Assembly: GCA_019116025.1 (NCBI GenBank)
Contig: DXCM01000049.1
Coordinates: forward strand, 1 to 43,722
Source: Candidatus Companilactobacillus pullicola
Lineage (GTDB): Bacteria > Bacillota > Bacilli > Lactobacillales > Lactobacillaceae
Length of the DNA stretch: 43,722 bases
Reading direction: 5' to 3'
A program made the position numbers and the translations under genes. A model generated the notes under the pieces. The model saw nothing but the letters and a program-made list of their open reading frames with translations, had not been told where the DNA came from and did no database searches. Position 1 is the stretch's first letter; each line of letters begins with the position of its first letter. Shown here piece by piece: positions 18,243-26,785 of the stretch.

Positions 18243-19331
18243 TCATCCTTTTTCAAGCTCAATCCCAATTGAAGCAACAACTTTAGTATTGACCAATAAA
18301 TCAATTACGTGGTGACCCGGATAAAGTTTTCGAGTCGACAATTGTTTCCACTTAATTTTAGTTGATCCAGATATTAACTGCTTACCTTTCAAATCTGTTT
18401 TCTTTACAAAGAAATCCTTATAAGAATGTTTCTCATTCTGCCGAACATAATGTACTCGATATCCAATGTACACAGGCAAATGCAACTTATCATCATTCTT
18501 AAAACTATAATTAAGCGTAGACGTTTCTCCAATTTTTATCTTCGACTTATTCACTCCAAAGTTTATTTCTTTAAGCTTTTCAAGTACTTCATTATCGTAA
18601 CCTAATAGCTTCAAGACCTCCGGATTTCCTTGCTTAAACAATGTCCTTAAACCATGAGTAATTATCCAATCTGCACGTTCCGTTTGATGCCAGTGCCTTT
18701 GGGCAAATTTAATTACCTCTTCAGGATTATCTTTACTAATGTCATTCAAATTATTGGCAACTGATTTTTGGACATAAATACTTTTATCAAATATCAATTT
18801 TTCCAAAATGCCCATTACGGGAATTGGATCCTTTATATATTGATTTAACCGTATACCCCAAGGTAACCTGGGCCGACTGCCTTCACTAGATAATCGTCTA
18901 ACATCTTCATTACTATCTTCAGACCAAGTTAACATTAAGTCATTCGTGATCTTGGGATACTTTACTAAAAATGGTCTAATAGCAAATTCGGCAGATGAAT
19001 ATTGTGTCAGAATTTTTAATACCTGCATAGAAACATCCCAATCATTCAATCCATACTTAGCCACATAATTGGGTAAACAAGTTGCTGCCAAACCTGTAAA
19101 TTTTGAACCAATACTCAACAAAATTGGAGCTGTTTGTTCGAAATCATTTGGAAATTGATCGTGTAACTTCTGAACTATAACATCACTTCGTTCCATCAAC
19201 TTTAAGTCTTCCCATTCAGTTGCTAGACATGCATTAACAAATTTGTCCTCGGAAAAATTTGAATATTCTTTTCTGATTTCTCTTGATAATTCCTCTAAAA
19301 ATTCTTTTGAATATAAATCTTTTAATAACAT
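18243..19331 (-). CDS. AlkC/AlkD-like DNA alkylation repair protein (HEAT repeats)
   Basis: 362 residues, largely helical. VRRLSSEGSRPRLPWGIRLN (about 144-163) is the AlkC/AlkD-family signature region. Pairs of helices around it, such as IFDKSIYVQKSVANNLNDIS, form HEAT-like repeats. The C-terminal 110 residues are beta-rich (INFGVNKSKIKIGETSTLNY), as in AlkC proteins with an Ig-like extension. Members remove 3-methyl and other positively charged N-alkyl bases from DNA as glycosylases. GGGGAT ribosome site upstream. It follows the WYL regulator with a terminator in between, so it is probably transcribed mostly on its own; control by that neighbour is possible but not shown. Confidence 0.85.
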   Translation of the reverse strand: MLLKDLYSKEFLEELSREIRKEYSNFSEDKFVNACLATEWEDLKLMERSDVIVQKLHDQFPNDFEQTAPILLSIGSKFTGLAATCLPNYVAKYGLNDWDVSMQVLKILTQYSSAEFAIRPFLVKYPKITNDLMLTWSEDSNEDVRRLSSEGSRPRLPWGIRLNQYIKDPIPVMGILEKLIFDKSIYVQKSVANNLNDISKDNPEEVIKFAQRHWHQTERADWIITHGLRTLFKQGNPEVLKLLGYDNEVLEKLKEINFGVNKSKIKIGETSTLNYSFKNDDKLHLPVYIGYRVHYVRQNEKHSYKDFFVKKTDLKGKQLISGSTKIKWKQLSTRKLYPGHHVIDLLVNTKVVASIGIELEKG

Positions 19332-19375
19332 TTTTGATCCCCAATTAGATTTTTTAAGATATTACGTATAGTATC

Positions 19376-19407
19376 AAAAAAATCATGACAACAGTTTGTC
19401 ATGATTT
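19376..19407 (-). terminator. Terminator at the end of the WYL regulator gene
   Basis: Minus strand AAATCATGACAA / TTGTCATGATTTTTTTG; the first arm begins at the stop codon of the regulator. Confidence 0.85.
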
Positions 19408-20305
19408 AATATTTTTTCAACATTTGTTTTATTTCTTGTTTAACTTTATTCTTCAAAGACAAGGGTTCAATTACCCTTAGATGCGAACCATAAGAGATTA
19501 AATAGGTCATTAGCCAACTGTCATCTTCTAATTCAGTTGTAACAATGAAATTACCAGAATCTTGTTCAAGTACTTCATTTTTAGAAAATTCTTCATAGAT
19601 TCGATACTTCAAAGTATGATCTATTAACAATTTAACCTTAATCATTTTGTCTAAATGATATTGGCCATCCTGATTATTCAGCCATGGCTTTTCTTTGTTA
19701 TCAGGAGTCGCACTTACTCGTAAATTACTCATTCGCACCAATTTGAAAGTTCGACTGGCCTTTCTTTCCATCGAGTACCCCTTTAGATACCACGCATGGT
19801 CTTTAAATACAACGTAATAAGGATAAACTAGGCGATTGGAAATTTCATTTTGAGCATTAATATATTTAAAAACTATAAATTGAGATTGAAGAATTGCTTG
19901 TCGTAAAATCGCAAAATCCTTTTTATAATCTTCATTTCTAGACCAAGCGGTGGGATCAATTTTTATCCATGAAATCGGATCTTCTTTAAAAATTGAAGAC
20001 AATTTACTTAAAGTTTCATCGTCACTAAGATTAAAGGTCTTCATACTTTGTAAAGAGGCTAAGATATTTGTTTGTTCGTCCTTATCAACTAAAACATTAT
20101 TCAGTTTAAATTCAGGTAATAAAGCTACCCCACCATTTCTCCCTTTGAGGACATAAACTGGAAATCCAGCTTGACTTAAAGATTCAACATAACGAAAAAC
20201 TGTACGCACTGAAACACCCAACTTGATTGCCAGTTTTGGAGTCGGTATTTTTTCATTTTCCAAAAGTAGATACAGCATCTGTAATAGTCGCTCTGATTTG
20301 ATAAT
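19406..20305 (-). CDS. HTH_11 + WYL domain transcriptional regulator (apparently non-AUG start)
   Basis: YafY/DeoR-like regulator. The first residues with an ATG start (20278) are MLYLLLENEKIPTPKLAIKL, which lacks the first turn of the usual HTH_11 helix. The frame stays open upstream and supplies K-S-E-R-L-L-Q, exactly the family N-terminus. The only good ribosome site, GAGGAG at 20316-20311, is 5 bases before an ATT (20305) and 8 before an ATC (20302). I therefore place the start at ATT 20305 (299 residues), with 20278 as the alternative. The wHTH lies at about 10-65. The WYL domain (about 145-225) contains AWYLKGYSMERKASRTFKLV, and a C-terminal WCX region follows. Ligand unknown; such proteins often sense nucleic-acid fragments. 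Confidence 0.82.
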   Translation of the reverse strand: MIKSERLLQMLYLLLENEKIPTPKLAIKLGVSVRTVFRYVESLSQAGFPVYVLKGRNGGVALLPEFKLNNVLVDKDEQTNILASLQSMKTFNLSDDETLSKLSSIFKEDPISWIKIDPTAWSRNEDYKKDFAILRQAILQSQFIVFKYINAQNEISNRLVYPYYVVFKDHAWYLKGYSMERKASRTFKLVRMSNLRVSATPDNKEKPWLNNQDGQYHLDKMIKVKLLIDHTLKYRIYEEFSKNEVLEQDSGNFIVTTELEDDSWLMTYLISYGSHLRVIEPLSLKNKVKQEIKQMLKKY

Positions 20306-20321
20306 TCGATCTCCTCTACAA

Positions 20322-20352
20322 CAAAAAAACTGTAGCCTTGACGACTACAGTT
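20322..20352 (-). terminator. Terminator after tRNA-Ser
   Basis: Minus strand AACTGTAG, 9-base loop, CTACAGTT and a run of seven T. Ends only 4-6 bases before the ribosome site of the WYL gene. Confidence 0.85.
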
Positions 20353-20362
20353 CATTATTTAA

Positions 20363-20450
20363 GGTGAGTACAGGATTTGAACCTGCGCGCCCGCGTATAA
20401 CGGGTTCGCCGGATTTCGAGTCCGGTGCATTACCACTCTGCCAACTCACC
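20363..20450 (-). tRNA. tRNA-Ser (CGA)
   Basis: 88 bases with acceptor stem GGTGAGT/ACTCACC, anticodon CGA at 20418-20416, a long class II variable arm (about AACCCGTTATACGCGGGC) and the T-loop GGTTCGAATCC. CCA is not encoded. It reads codon UCG. It lies 27 bases after apt and is followed by a terminator, so it could share the recJ-apt transcript; only a short GGCC-TAAA-GGCC stem separates it from apt. Confidence 0.95.
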
Positions 20451-20477
20451 ATAATAAAGGCCTTTAGGCCCCTTGTA

Positions 20478-20996
20478 CTAGTATTGCATAAGAGTAAACA
20501 TATCATACCCTTTTATTTTATCACGTCCGTGCAAATCAGTTAACTCAATTAAGAAGGCCGTTCCAACTACGATACCACCTAATTTTTCGATTAACTTAAT
20601 TGTAGCAGCTAATGTGCCACCTGTCGCCATCAAATCGTCAACTACTAATACTTTTTGACCTGGTCTAATAGCGTCTTTTTGCATGTACAATGAGCCCTGA
20701 CCATATTCTAGGTCATATGTAACTGAAACAGTTTCACGAGGCAACTTACCCTTTTTACGAGCTGGAGCAAAGCCAATACCCATTTTATATGCTACCGGAC
20801 ATCCCACGATAAAGCCACGTGCTTCTGGTCCTGCAATCATTTCAGCACCACGACTTTTAGCATACTCAACAATCTTATCGGTTGCTGCAGCATATGCTTT
20901 GCCATCAGCCATTAATGGTGAAATATCTCGAAATAGTACACCAGGTTCTGGAAAATCTTGAACATTAGCAACATATTTCTTAAAATCAATATCCAT
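20478..20996 (-). CDS. apt: Adenine phosphoribosyltransferase
   Basis: 172 residues, the normal length for Apt. It converts adenine and PRPP to AMP for purine salvage in the cytoplasm. The PRPP-binding motif is [14 protein letters not shown] (about 118-131). The N-terminal [20 protein letters not shown] is the classical Apt adenine-binding hood region, and [10 protein letters not shown] (about 57-66) is also conserved. It follows recJ by 21 bases, the usual recJ-apt pair of lactobacilli, so both share a promoter upstream of recJ. Confidence 0.97.
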   Translation of the reverse strand: MDIDFKKYVANVQDFPEPGVLFRDISPLMADGKAYAAATDKIVEYAKSRGAEMIAGPEARGFIVGCPVAYKMGIGFAPARKKGKLPRETVSVTYDLEYGQGSLYMQKDAIRPGQKVLVVDDLMATGGTLAATIKLIEKLGGIVVGTAFLIELTDLHGRDKIKGYDMFTLMQY

Positions 20997-21017
20997 TTTT
21001 AAAATTCCCCATTCAAC

Positions 21018-23327
21018 CTAACAATGGCAATCATAATCACTCATCCAGGATAAGAGATCGTCAAAGTTGGATTCAATTAATATTTTTTCAACATCATTGC
21101 GTTGTAATCTCTTTGAAAAAGTCTGAGATTCAATCAATTCGCGTTGTTGTGAAGCATCAGCTTTTTCAACAAAGCCATTTACCATTTTAACAAAATTTAG
21201 CTCAAAAAACACTTTTAAATAAAAATCAACGTCATTTTTTTCAAAATTTAAGTATTTTGCGACTAAATCCATCTGATTTGCCTGAATATTTTGATGAGAA
21301 TAGATATATTTCAACAATTCCTTCATCTTATCCATATCAGGTTTCAAATAACCATTGGCCAAATTCGTATGGAAGAATAAAGCTGTGTGCTGCGACTTAT
21401 TTTTTTTGATAAATTCTTTGAACAGATCCAAATTGTGTGGTCGATCATAGATCAAAATATTTTTACCATCAACATTTTCATCATAACGTACCATATTAAC
21501 TTGCATCTTCGAACGTTTAGCAGCTTCATAATAGACTTCATTGAAGAACACCACGTCGTCAAAATGATTGATTATTTCCGGAGAAATACGTTTATTTCGA
21601 TAATCAAGGTAAACTTTCTTCAATTCTTGTACCTTTTGAGCTGCGGGTGAAACTTGGAAATCATCTAACATCAATTGAAGATTCTTACGGCCAGCCCACT
21701 CATTAATACCCAATTCACCATAAACATCACAGACATCGGTCGTTTCATCTTGAGATTTTTGGTACATCCCAAAACCGATTGCATCAACATAATGACTCTG
21801 ATCAGCCACTTGAGCTTTCAAATGTGTACCATCTTTACCAATTGAACGAACTTGACTTAACCCGACATTAGCCAGCTTAATAACCGGTTTAGGATTCCCC
21901 ATTCCAAATGGTGCCAAACGATTGATTTTCTTAATCAAATCGAAATTCAAATCAGCAATTTTTAAATCTAAATCGTATTGCTTAACTACTGGTGCCTGTG
22001 GATCAAAGTCTTGTTTAGCCGGTTCTTGTTGTAACAACTCAGTTAACTTATCTAACTGGTCCTCTTCAATCGAAAAACCACAGGCTTGAGCATGACCACC
22101 AAAAGCTACAAATAGATCCCGATATTGGTCCAAAGCTGTGAAGAGATTAAATCCTTCAGGACTACGGCCGGAACCTTTCATAACACCACTATTTTCGTCA
22201 AACTGAGTTGCCAAGACAGGCTTATTCTCTTGGTCCATGGCTCGACTAGCGACGATTCCCAAGACACCTTGATGCCAGCCATTACCCTTCAAGACTAGCA
22301 CACCGTTATCCTTTTGCGCCTCAATTTGGCTCTGAGCGTCATTAAAAGCTGAGTTAACCAACTCCTGACGACGTGCGTTGATATCCTCAGTTTCGTCAAC
22401 AATTTCTTTGGCAAAAGTTTCGTCACCAGTCGTCAACAATTCCACGCCAGATGAAGCATTATCCAAACGTCCTAAAGCATTTATGCGGGGTGCAATCTTA
22501 AAGCCGATATCTTCTTCACTGATATCCCCTACTTTAATTTTACATTTCTTAATTAAAGCACTCAGCCCAACGTGATGATTCTGTTTCATCTGTCTAAGGC
22601 CTTCGGACACAATAACTCGATTTTCGCCTTTAAGAGCCACTGAGTCAGCCACAGTTCCAATTGCAGCCAAGTCTATCAATTCCAAGGCTTCGTCGCCTAG
22701 GAGCGCATCAGCTATCTTAAAAGCCACTCCAGCACCAGATAAGTATGGACAAATATATTCTGAACCTGGAATCGTCGGATGAACAATTGCATCCGCTTCT
22801 GGTAATTCTTTAGGCAAATCATGGTGATCAGTTACTACAACTTGAATCCCTTGATCCTTTAAATACTTGATTTGATCCTTGCCACTGACACCATTATCAA
22901 CAGTGATCAACAAATCGATACCTTTGTCGGCTAACTCTTTATAACGATCCATATTAGGTCCATAACCATCTTTGAAACGGTCAGGGATATAAAATATTGG
23001 CTTAGCACCTAACTTTTGTAAAGTCAGCTTCATAATCGAAGTACTTGTGACGCCATCAGCATCATAATCACCATAAATAGCAATTTTTTTCTGTGATTGT
23101 ACGGCATCATCAATTATTTCCAATGCCTTATCCATATCATGCAAGCCAAAAGGATCTTGTAATTCATCCACATTGCTATGCAAGAAGGATTCAATTTCTA
23201 AATTGTCAGTTATACCTCTTTGTATCAATAACTGAGCTACTATATTGTCGACGTTTTTTTCGGTCGCAAATTTTTCTATTTCTTGTTTTGAGGGATTTTT
23301 ACGCTTTTCCCAATTTATTAATGTCAA
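21018..23327 (-). CDS. recJ: Single-stranded-DNA-specific exonuclease RecJ
   Basis: 769 residues from TTG 23327. Another TTG at 23345 is open but lies at the predicted transcription start and has no ribosome site; AGGTG precedes the chosen one by 6 bases. DHH phosphoesterase motifs: IYGDYDADGVTS, TVDNGVSG, VVTDHHDLP; then DHHA1 with GGHAQACGFSIE, an OB domain (450-560) and a C-terminal Firmicute extension of about 200 residues. RecJ degrades 5' single strands in recombination (RecF pathway), mismatch and base-excision repair using Mn/Mg. First gene of the recJ-apt unit. Confidence 0.95.
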   Translation of the reverse strand: MTLINWEKRKNPSKQEIEKFATEKNVDNIVAQLLIQRGITDNLEIESFLHSNVDELQDPFGLHDMDKALEIIDDAVQSQKKIAIYGDYDADGVTSTSIMKLTLQKLGAKPIFYIPDRFKDGYGPNMDRYKELADKGIDLLITVDNGVSGKDQIKYLKDQGIQVVVTDHHDLPKELPEADAIVHPTIPGSEYICPYLSGAGVAFKIADALLGDEALELIDLAAIGTVADSVALKGENRVIVSEGLRQMKQNHHVGLSALIKKCKIKVGDISEEDIGFKIAPRINALGRLDNASSGVELLTTGDETFAKEIVDETEDINARRQELVNSAFNDAQSQIEAQKDNGVLVLKGNGWHQGVLGIVASRAMDQENKPVLATQFDENSGVMKGSGRSPEGFNLFTALDQYRDLFVAFGGHAQACGFSIEEDQLDKLTELLQQEPAKQDFDPQAPVVKQYDLDLKIADLNFDLIKKINRLAPFGMGNPKPVIKLANVGLSQVRSIGKDGTHLKAQVADQSHYVDAIGFGMYQKSQDETTDVCDVYGELGINEWAGRKNLQLMLDDFQVSPAAQKVQELKKVYLDYRNKRISPEIINHFDDVVFFNEVYYEAAKRSKMQVNMVRYDENVDGKNILIYDRPHNLDLFKEFIKKNKSQHTALFFHTNLANGYLKPDMDKMKELLKYIYSHQNIQANQMDLVAKYLNFEKNDVDFYLKVFFELNFVKMVNGFVEKADASQQRELIESQTFSKRLQRNDVEKILIESNFDDLLSWMSDYDCHC

Positions 23328-23348
23328 TCCATCACCTACTGTCAATTA

Positions 23349-23354
23349 ATTATA
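23349..23354 (-). promoter_or_regulatory. Probable -10 box of recJ
   Basis: TATAAT on the minus strand 22 bases before the TTG start; the -35 region is only T-rich. Transcription starting near 23342 gives a very short leader and rules out translation from TTG 23345. Confidence 0.45.
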
Positions 23355-23424
23355 GCAATCTTTGAACATAAAAAAAAAGTCTTGAAAGTATCATTTTTTC
23401 GATTATTACTTTGATTGTGGTTAC

Positions 23425-23603
23425 GTGCCGTCCTCCACAAAAATTGGGAATGCTGTTGGAACGCTATGGGCACGATTTGGAGCTAATCATTTTACACTTC
23501 GTGCAAAATAATGGATCTCCAAAGTCGGCCTCATTGTAACCGGCAAAGCCGGCAACAATGATTTCATAGCTGAACGCATTCCCAATTTTTGTTCCGGACT
23601 AAA
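23425..23603 (+). repeat. Structured intergenic repeat, copy R2 (type A)
   Basis: Near-identical to R1 at 13063, extending to about 23617 (GAGTACTTCTATTG shared). Outer stem 23437-23453 / 23576-23592 pairs perfectly over 17 bases, with TCC/TCC and GTCC/GGAC outside it. Two changes against R1 keep pairing: G-C to A-T at the base of the stem, and G-T to A-T within it. Lies in the 540-base gap between recJ and srtA, which otherwise holds the recJ -10 box and the hairpin at 23767. Confidence 0.85.
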
Positions 23604-23766
23604 GAGTACTTCTATTGCTTGGTTTAAGATAAATTATCTCCAGTATCTTTTCTATTTAAAAAAATACTTTCAAATCAAAAGAGGTAGTCACATAACCAAC
23701 ATACTTTGGTGAATATGAATGTCCACCTTCTATTATTGATAATTTTGTAAAAACCAAATAATAAAT

Positions 23767-23832
23767 AAAAGCAGTCTCTATTAAGATATTCAAATCTATC
23801 TTGAATACTTAATAGAAACTGCTCTTTTTATT
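23767..23832. terminator. Long hairpin terminator after srtA; member of a small hairpin repeat
   Basis: AAAAGCAGT.TCTATTAAG.ATTCAAA pairs with TTGAATACTTAATAGA.ACTGCTCTTTT; T/A runs at both ends. Downstream of the srtA stop on the minus strand. The reverse complement of the hairpin at 41510-41578 shares CTCTATTAAGA.ATTCAA and CTTGAA.TACTTAAT with it. Confidence 0.8.
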
Positions 23833-23866
23833 TAAAATTCCTAAATACTGCGATTTTAAGGCAATA

Positions 23867-24535
23867 TTAAGAAAAGACTGCTAGAGTAGCTTTATTCGCT
23901 GGTTCATTTCTTACAAGTGACCCTTGTAGAGCCCAACGATTAGTTCCTCCGTCAGCACAGGTGATCAAAGTTAAAATATTTTGACCTTTTACATCATCCA
24001 GTAAATAAACTGCTGTTGGTGGGACGATTTTTTTGTAGTAGATCTTATAAGTGTAAACACGTTTCATATCTGTAATATAGGCTAGATCACCTATCTGGGC
24101 ATTTTCCAATGGTGAGAAAAGTGCGCCTTTATTAGTCATATAATGACCAGCTAAGGCGTAATTGGATTTACCCATCTTTTCGTCTTCTTTCATCGTACCG
24201 CCACCGGTTGAAAGTGCGTTGTCGCTCAAACCAACTACGATTGGTAAACGAAGATTGACTGATGGTACAGCCATTTTTCCAATAACTGCGGCATCATTAT
24301 TTACGGCTGCTTTAGCTACTTGTGTAGCGGAAATAGGCTTTACCTTATTAAAATCAAATTGTCCTTTTTTCTTCTGGTTACTTTTAACCTTATCAGCCGT
24401 TAAACTATTGAGATTACGATTAGAAATCTGTTTAACTGCATATTCTTTAATTGGCTGATTAAAAATCAAGGCTAACGCTACTAGAAGAACAAGGATGGTT
24501 CCAAAAATTGAAAAGAATTTCTTCATTTTTTTCAT
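23867..24535 (-). CDS. srtA: Class A sortase
   Basis: 222 residues. N-terminal membrane anchor (FFSIFGTILVLLVALALIFN, 7-26), then the sortase beta-barrel. Catalytic His131 in ALAGHYM, Cys193 in LTLITC and Arg200 in TNRW give the complete His-Cys-Arg set. The TLxTC motif and N-terminal anchor mark a class A housekeeping enzyme, which joins LPxTG-type proteins to peptidoglycan outside the cell. No sorting-motif substrate lies in the window. Single gene, ended by the hairpin at 23767-23832. Confidence 0.94.
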   Translation of the reverse strand: MKKMKKFFSIFGTILVLLVALALIFNQPIKEYAVKQISNRNLNSLTADKVKSNQKKKGQFDFNKVKPISATQVAKAAVNNDAAVIGKMAVPSVNLRLPIVVGLSDNALSTGGGTMKEDEKMGKSNYALAGHYMTNKGALFSPLENAQIGDLAYITDMKRVYTYKIYYKKIVPPTAVYLLDDVKGQNILTLITCADGGTNRWALQGSLVRNEPANKATLAVFS

Positions 24536-24699
24536 TCCATTTCAAGAAATTTACATTTTGCAATACAGGACTAATATTAAAGCATCTGCTTAAAAAAGTT
24601 AAGTCTTTAATCTTTTTCTAAAAACTTCAATAATATCAAGCTTTAAAAGCCCATGAATAAGCTATAATATATATTATAAATGAATCTGGAGGTAATTTT

Positions 24700-25692
24700 A
24701 TGAGCATTCTTGTTTTAGGTGGTGCCGGATACATTGGCTCACATACAGTAGACCATTTGTGCGAGCTTGGTTACGACGTCATTGTAGCAGATAACTTATC
24801 GACTGGTCATCAACAAGCTATCAATTCAAAAGCTAAATTCTATCAAGGCGATGTCCGTGATAAGGAATTCTTGATCAAACTATTCCAAAATGAAGACATT
24901 ACTGATGTCATTCACTTTGCGGCCTTCTCAGTGGTACCTGAATCAATGAAGGACCCTCTTAAGTATTTTGACAATAATACCAGCGGTATGATCTCATTGC
25001 TTCAAGTAATGCACAATTTTGGTGTTAAGCACATTGTCTTCTCATCAACTGCCGCAACTTACGGTGAACCTAAACAAATTCCGATTAAGGAAACTGATCC
25101 TACCGTACCTACTAACCCATATGGTGAAAGTAAATTAGCCATGGAAAAAATCATGCACTGGTGTGATGTAGCTTATGGTATCAAGTTCGTTGCTTTAAGA
25201 TACTTCAATGTTGGTGGTGCTAAGCCTGATGGTACAATCGGTGAAGACCACAACCCTGAAACTCACTTGATTCCTGTTGTCTTACAAGTTGCTGCTGGAC
25301 AACGTGATGAATTGACGATTTTCGGTGATGATTACGATACTAAAGATGGTACTAACGTCCGTGATTATGTCCATGTTGAAGATTTGGCTGAAGCTCACCG
25401 TTTGGCTATGGAATATCTACGTAGTGGCAATGACAGTAATGTCTTTAACCTCGGCTCATCTACAGGATTCTCAAACAAGGAAATTCTTGAAGCAGCTCGT
25501 AAGGCTACCGGCAAAGAGATTCCTGCTAAGATTGGACCAAGACGTCCAGGAGACCCAAGTACTTTGATTGCTGACTCAACAAAGGCTAGAACCGTTTTGA
25601 AATGGCAACCTAAGTATGATGACGTTGAAAAAGTTATCAGCGATGCTTGGAACTTCAAATCAAAACACTTAAATGGTTATGAAGAAAAATAA
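24700..25692 (+). CDS. galE: UDP-glucose 4-epimerase
   Basis: 330 residues, full length. Short-chain dehydrogenase fold with the NAD loop GGAGYIG (7-13), catalytic Ser116 (FSSTAATYG) and Tyr141-x3-Lys145 (PYGESKLAM). The substrate region has RYFNVGGA and [10 protein letters not shown]. It interconverts UDP-glucose and UDP-galactose for galactose use and for envelope polysaccharides. GGAGG lies 8 bases before the ATG, and TATAAT at 24663 is a probable -10. It is not in a gal operon here, suggesting a constitutive wall-precursor role (inference). Confidence 0.96.
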   Translation: MSILVLGGAGYIGSHTVDHLCELGYDVIVADNLSTGHQQAINSKAKFYQGDVRDKEFLIKLFQNEDITDVIHFAAFSVVPESMKDPLKYFDNNTSGMISLLQVMHNFGVKHIVFSSTAATYGEPKQIPIKETDPTVPTNPYGESKLAMEKIMHWCDVAYGIKFVALRYFNVGGAKPDGTIGEDHNPETHLIPVVLQVAAGQRDELTIFGDDYDTKDGTNVRDYVHVEDLAEAHRLAMEYLRSGNDSNVFNLGSSTGFSNKEILEAARKATGKEIPAKIGPRRPGDPSTLIADSTKARTVLKWQPKYDDVEKVISDAWNFKSKHLNGYEEK

Positions 25693-25700
25693 TTAACAAC

Positions 25701-25739
25701 AAAAATGTCGGAATTCAAATTAGAATTCCGGCATTTTTT
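25701..25739. terminator. Bidirectional terminator between galE and the esterase gene
   Basis: AAAAATGTCGGAATTC / GAATTCCGGCATTTTTT, 6-base loop, one G-T pair. Confidence 0.9.
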
Positions 25740-25744
25740 ATGCT

Positions 25745-26785
25745 TTATTTCAAAATAAATTCAATTGCTTCATGCAAACAGTCATCGGCTTGAACAAAGT
25801 CACCGACCTTATCCATAAAAGCATGTGTCATCCCGTTATATCTGAGGTAAGTAATATCACCACCAGCTAATTTCATCTTGTTATAGAAGGCTTCTCCTTG
25901 GAGTCTTAAAGGATCAAACTCACCAATCATAAATAACGTTTGTGGCATTTTCTTTAACAATTCTTCTGGTGCATTCAATGGTGAAATATACATGCTCTCC
26001 GGATCACTATCCCGAATATACCAATCATTAATCATCCCTTGACTGCCATTAAAATTATTAATATAAGCTCTGATATCTTCAGCTTTTTCATGACCAATCA
26101 ACGGTTCTGGTGTATCAAAGGCTGCCCTTCTCTTCGCATCTTTTCCTTGATAAGTAACTGGATATAGTGCTACTGCTTTATTTAAATAGTTAGTCCCTAA
26201 TTGTCGATCTAATAATGATAAAGTATAAGTCAAATTGCCACCGGCGGAGTCTCCCATTGCTGTGATATCGCCTACTTTTAAGGCAACTTTATTTTGTGCT
26301 ATGTAGTTCAACACTTGGTAACAATCAATCAAATCCTGAGGATAAGGATGTTCTGGTGCTAATCCATAATCCACTGAGACCACGCGAACTTTACCAAAAT
26401 CTGCCAATGCTTCACATGGATATTCAACATTGTCCAAACTACCACCAAAGAAACCGCCACCGTGCATGAATAAAATTGTTGGTAAGGTTTCATTAACTAG
26501 TGATTTTTGTAAATAGACTCGAACATTAATACCATCATAATTTGTATCAGTGATACTCAATTCGTGTTGATTCGTGTGATTAGCTTTTTTCCAGCCCATT
26601 GATGAACGGATATCTTCAACCGTAACTTTGCTATCAACTGCACTACCAAAGTCACCCGTATTAGTTTGTTTGATAGAATCTTCCAGCTCTTTTTTAGCTT
26701 TAGGATCGAGATACCCTTCTGTATCTTTTCCAGGCACTAACTTCATTTGATAATCTGTATTTTTAACATTAACCTTTTCTAACAA
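25745..26785 (-). CDS. Alpha/beta hydrolase, hormone-sensitive-lipase-type esterase
   Basis: 346 residues from TTG 26785, picked because AAGGAGG lies 8 bases upstream; the longer frame has no such site and runs deep into the MFS gene. Oxyanion motif HGGG (108-111) and nucleophile Ser180 in GDSAGGN mark the HSL family (PF07859). The acid is probably the Asp in GEFDPLR and the base the His in GMTHAFMD. No signal peptide, so cytoplasmic. Family members hydrolyse short-chain or acetyl esters. It overlaps the transporter stop by 17 bases, so the pair is translationally coupled and may import and de-esterify one compound (inference). Confidence 0.9.
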   Translation of the reverse strand: MLEKVNVKNTDYQMKLVPGKDTEGYLDPKAKKELEDSIKQTNTGDFGSAVDSKVTVEDIRSSMGWKKANHTNQHELSITDTNYDGINVRVYLQKSLVNETLPTILFMHGGGFFGGSLDNVEYPCEALADFGKVRVVSVDYGLAPEHPYPQDLIDCYQVLNYIAQNKVALKVGDITAMGDSAGGNLTYTLSLLDRQLGTNYLNKAVALYPVTYQGKDAKRRAAFDTPEPLIGHEKAEDIRAYINNFNGSQGMINDWYIRDSDPESMYISPLNAPEELLKKMPQTLFMIGEFDPLRLQGEAFYNKMKLAGGDITYLRYNGMTHAFMDKVGDFVQADDCLHEAIEFILK

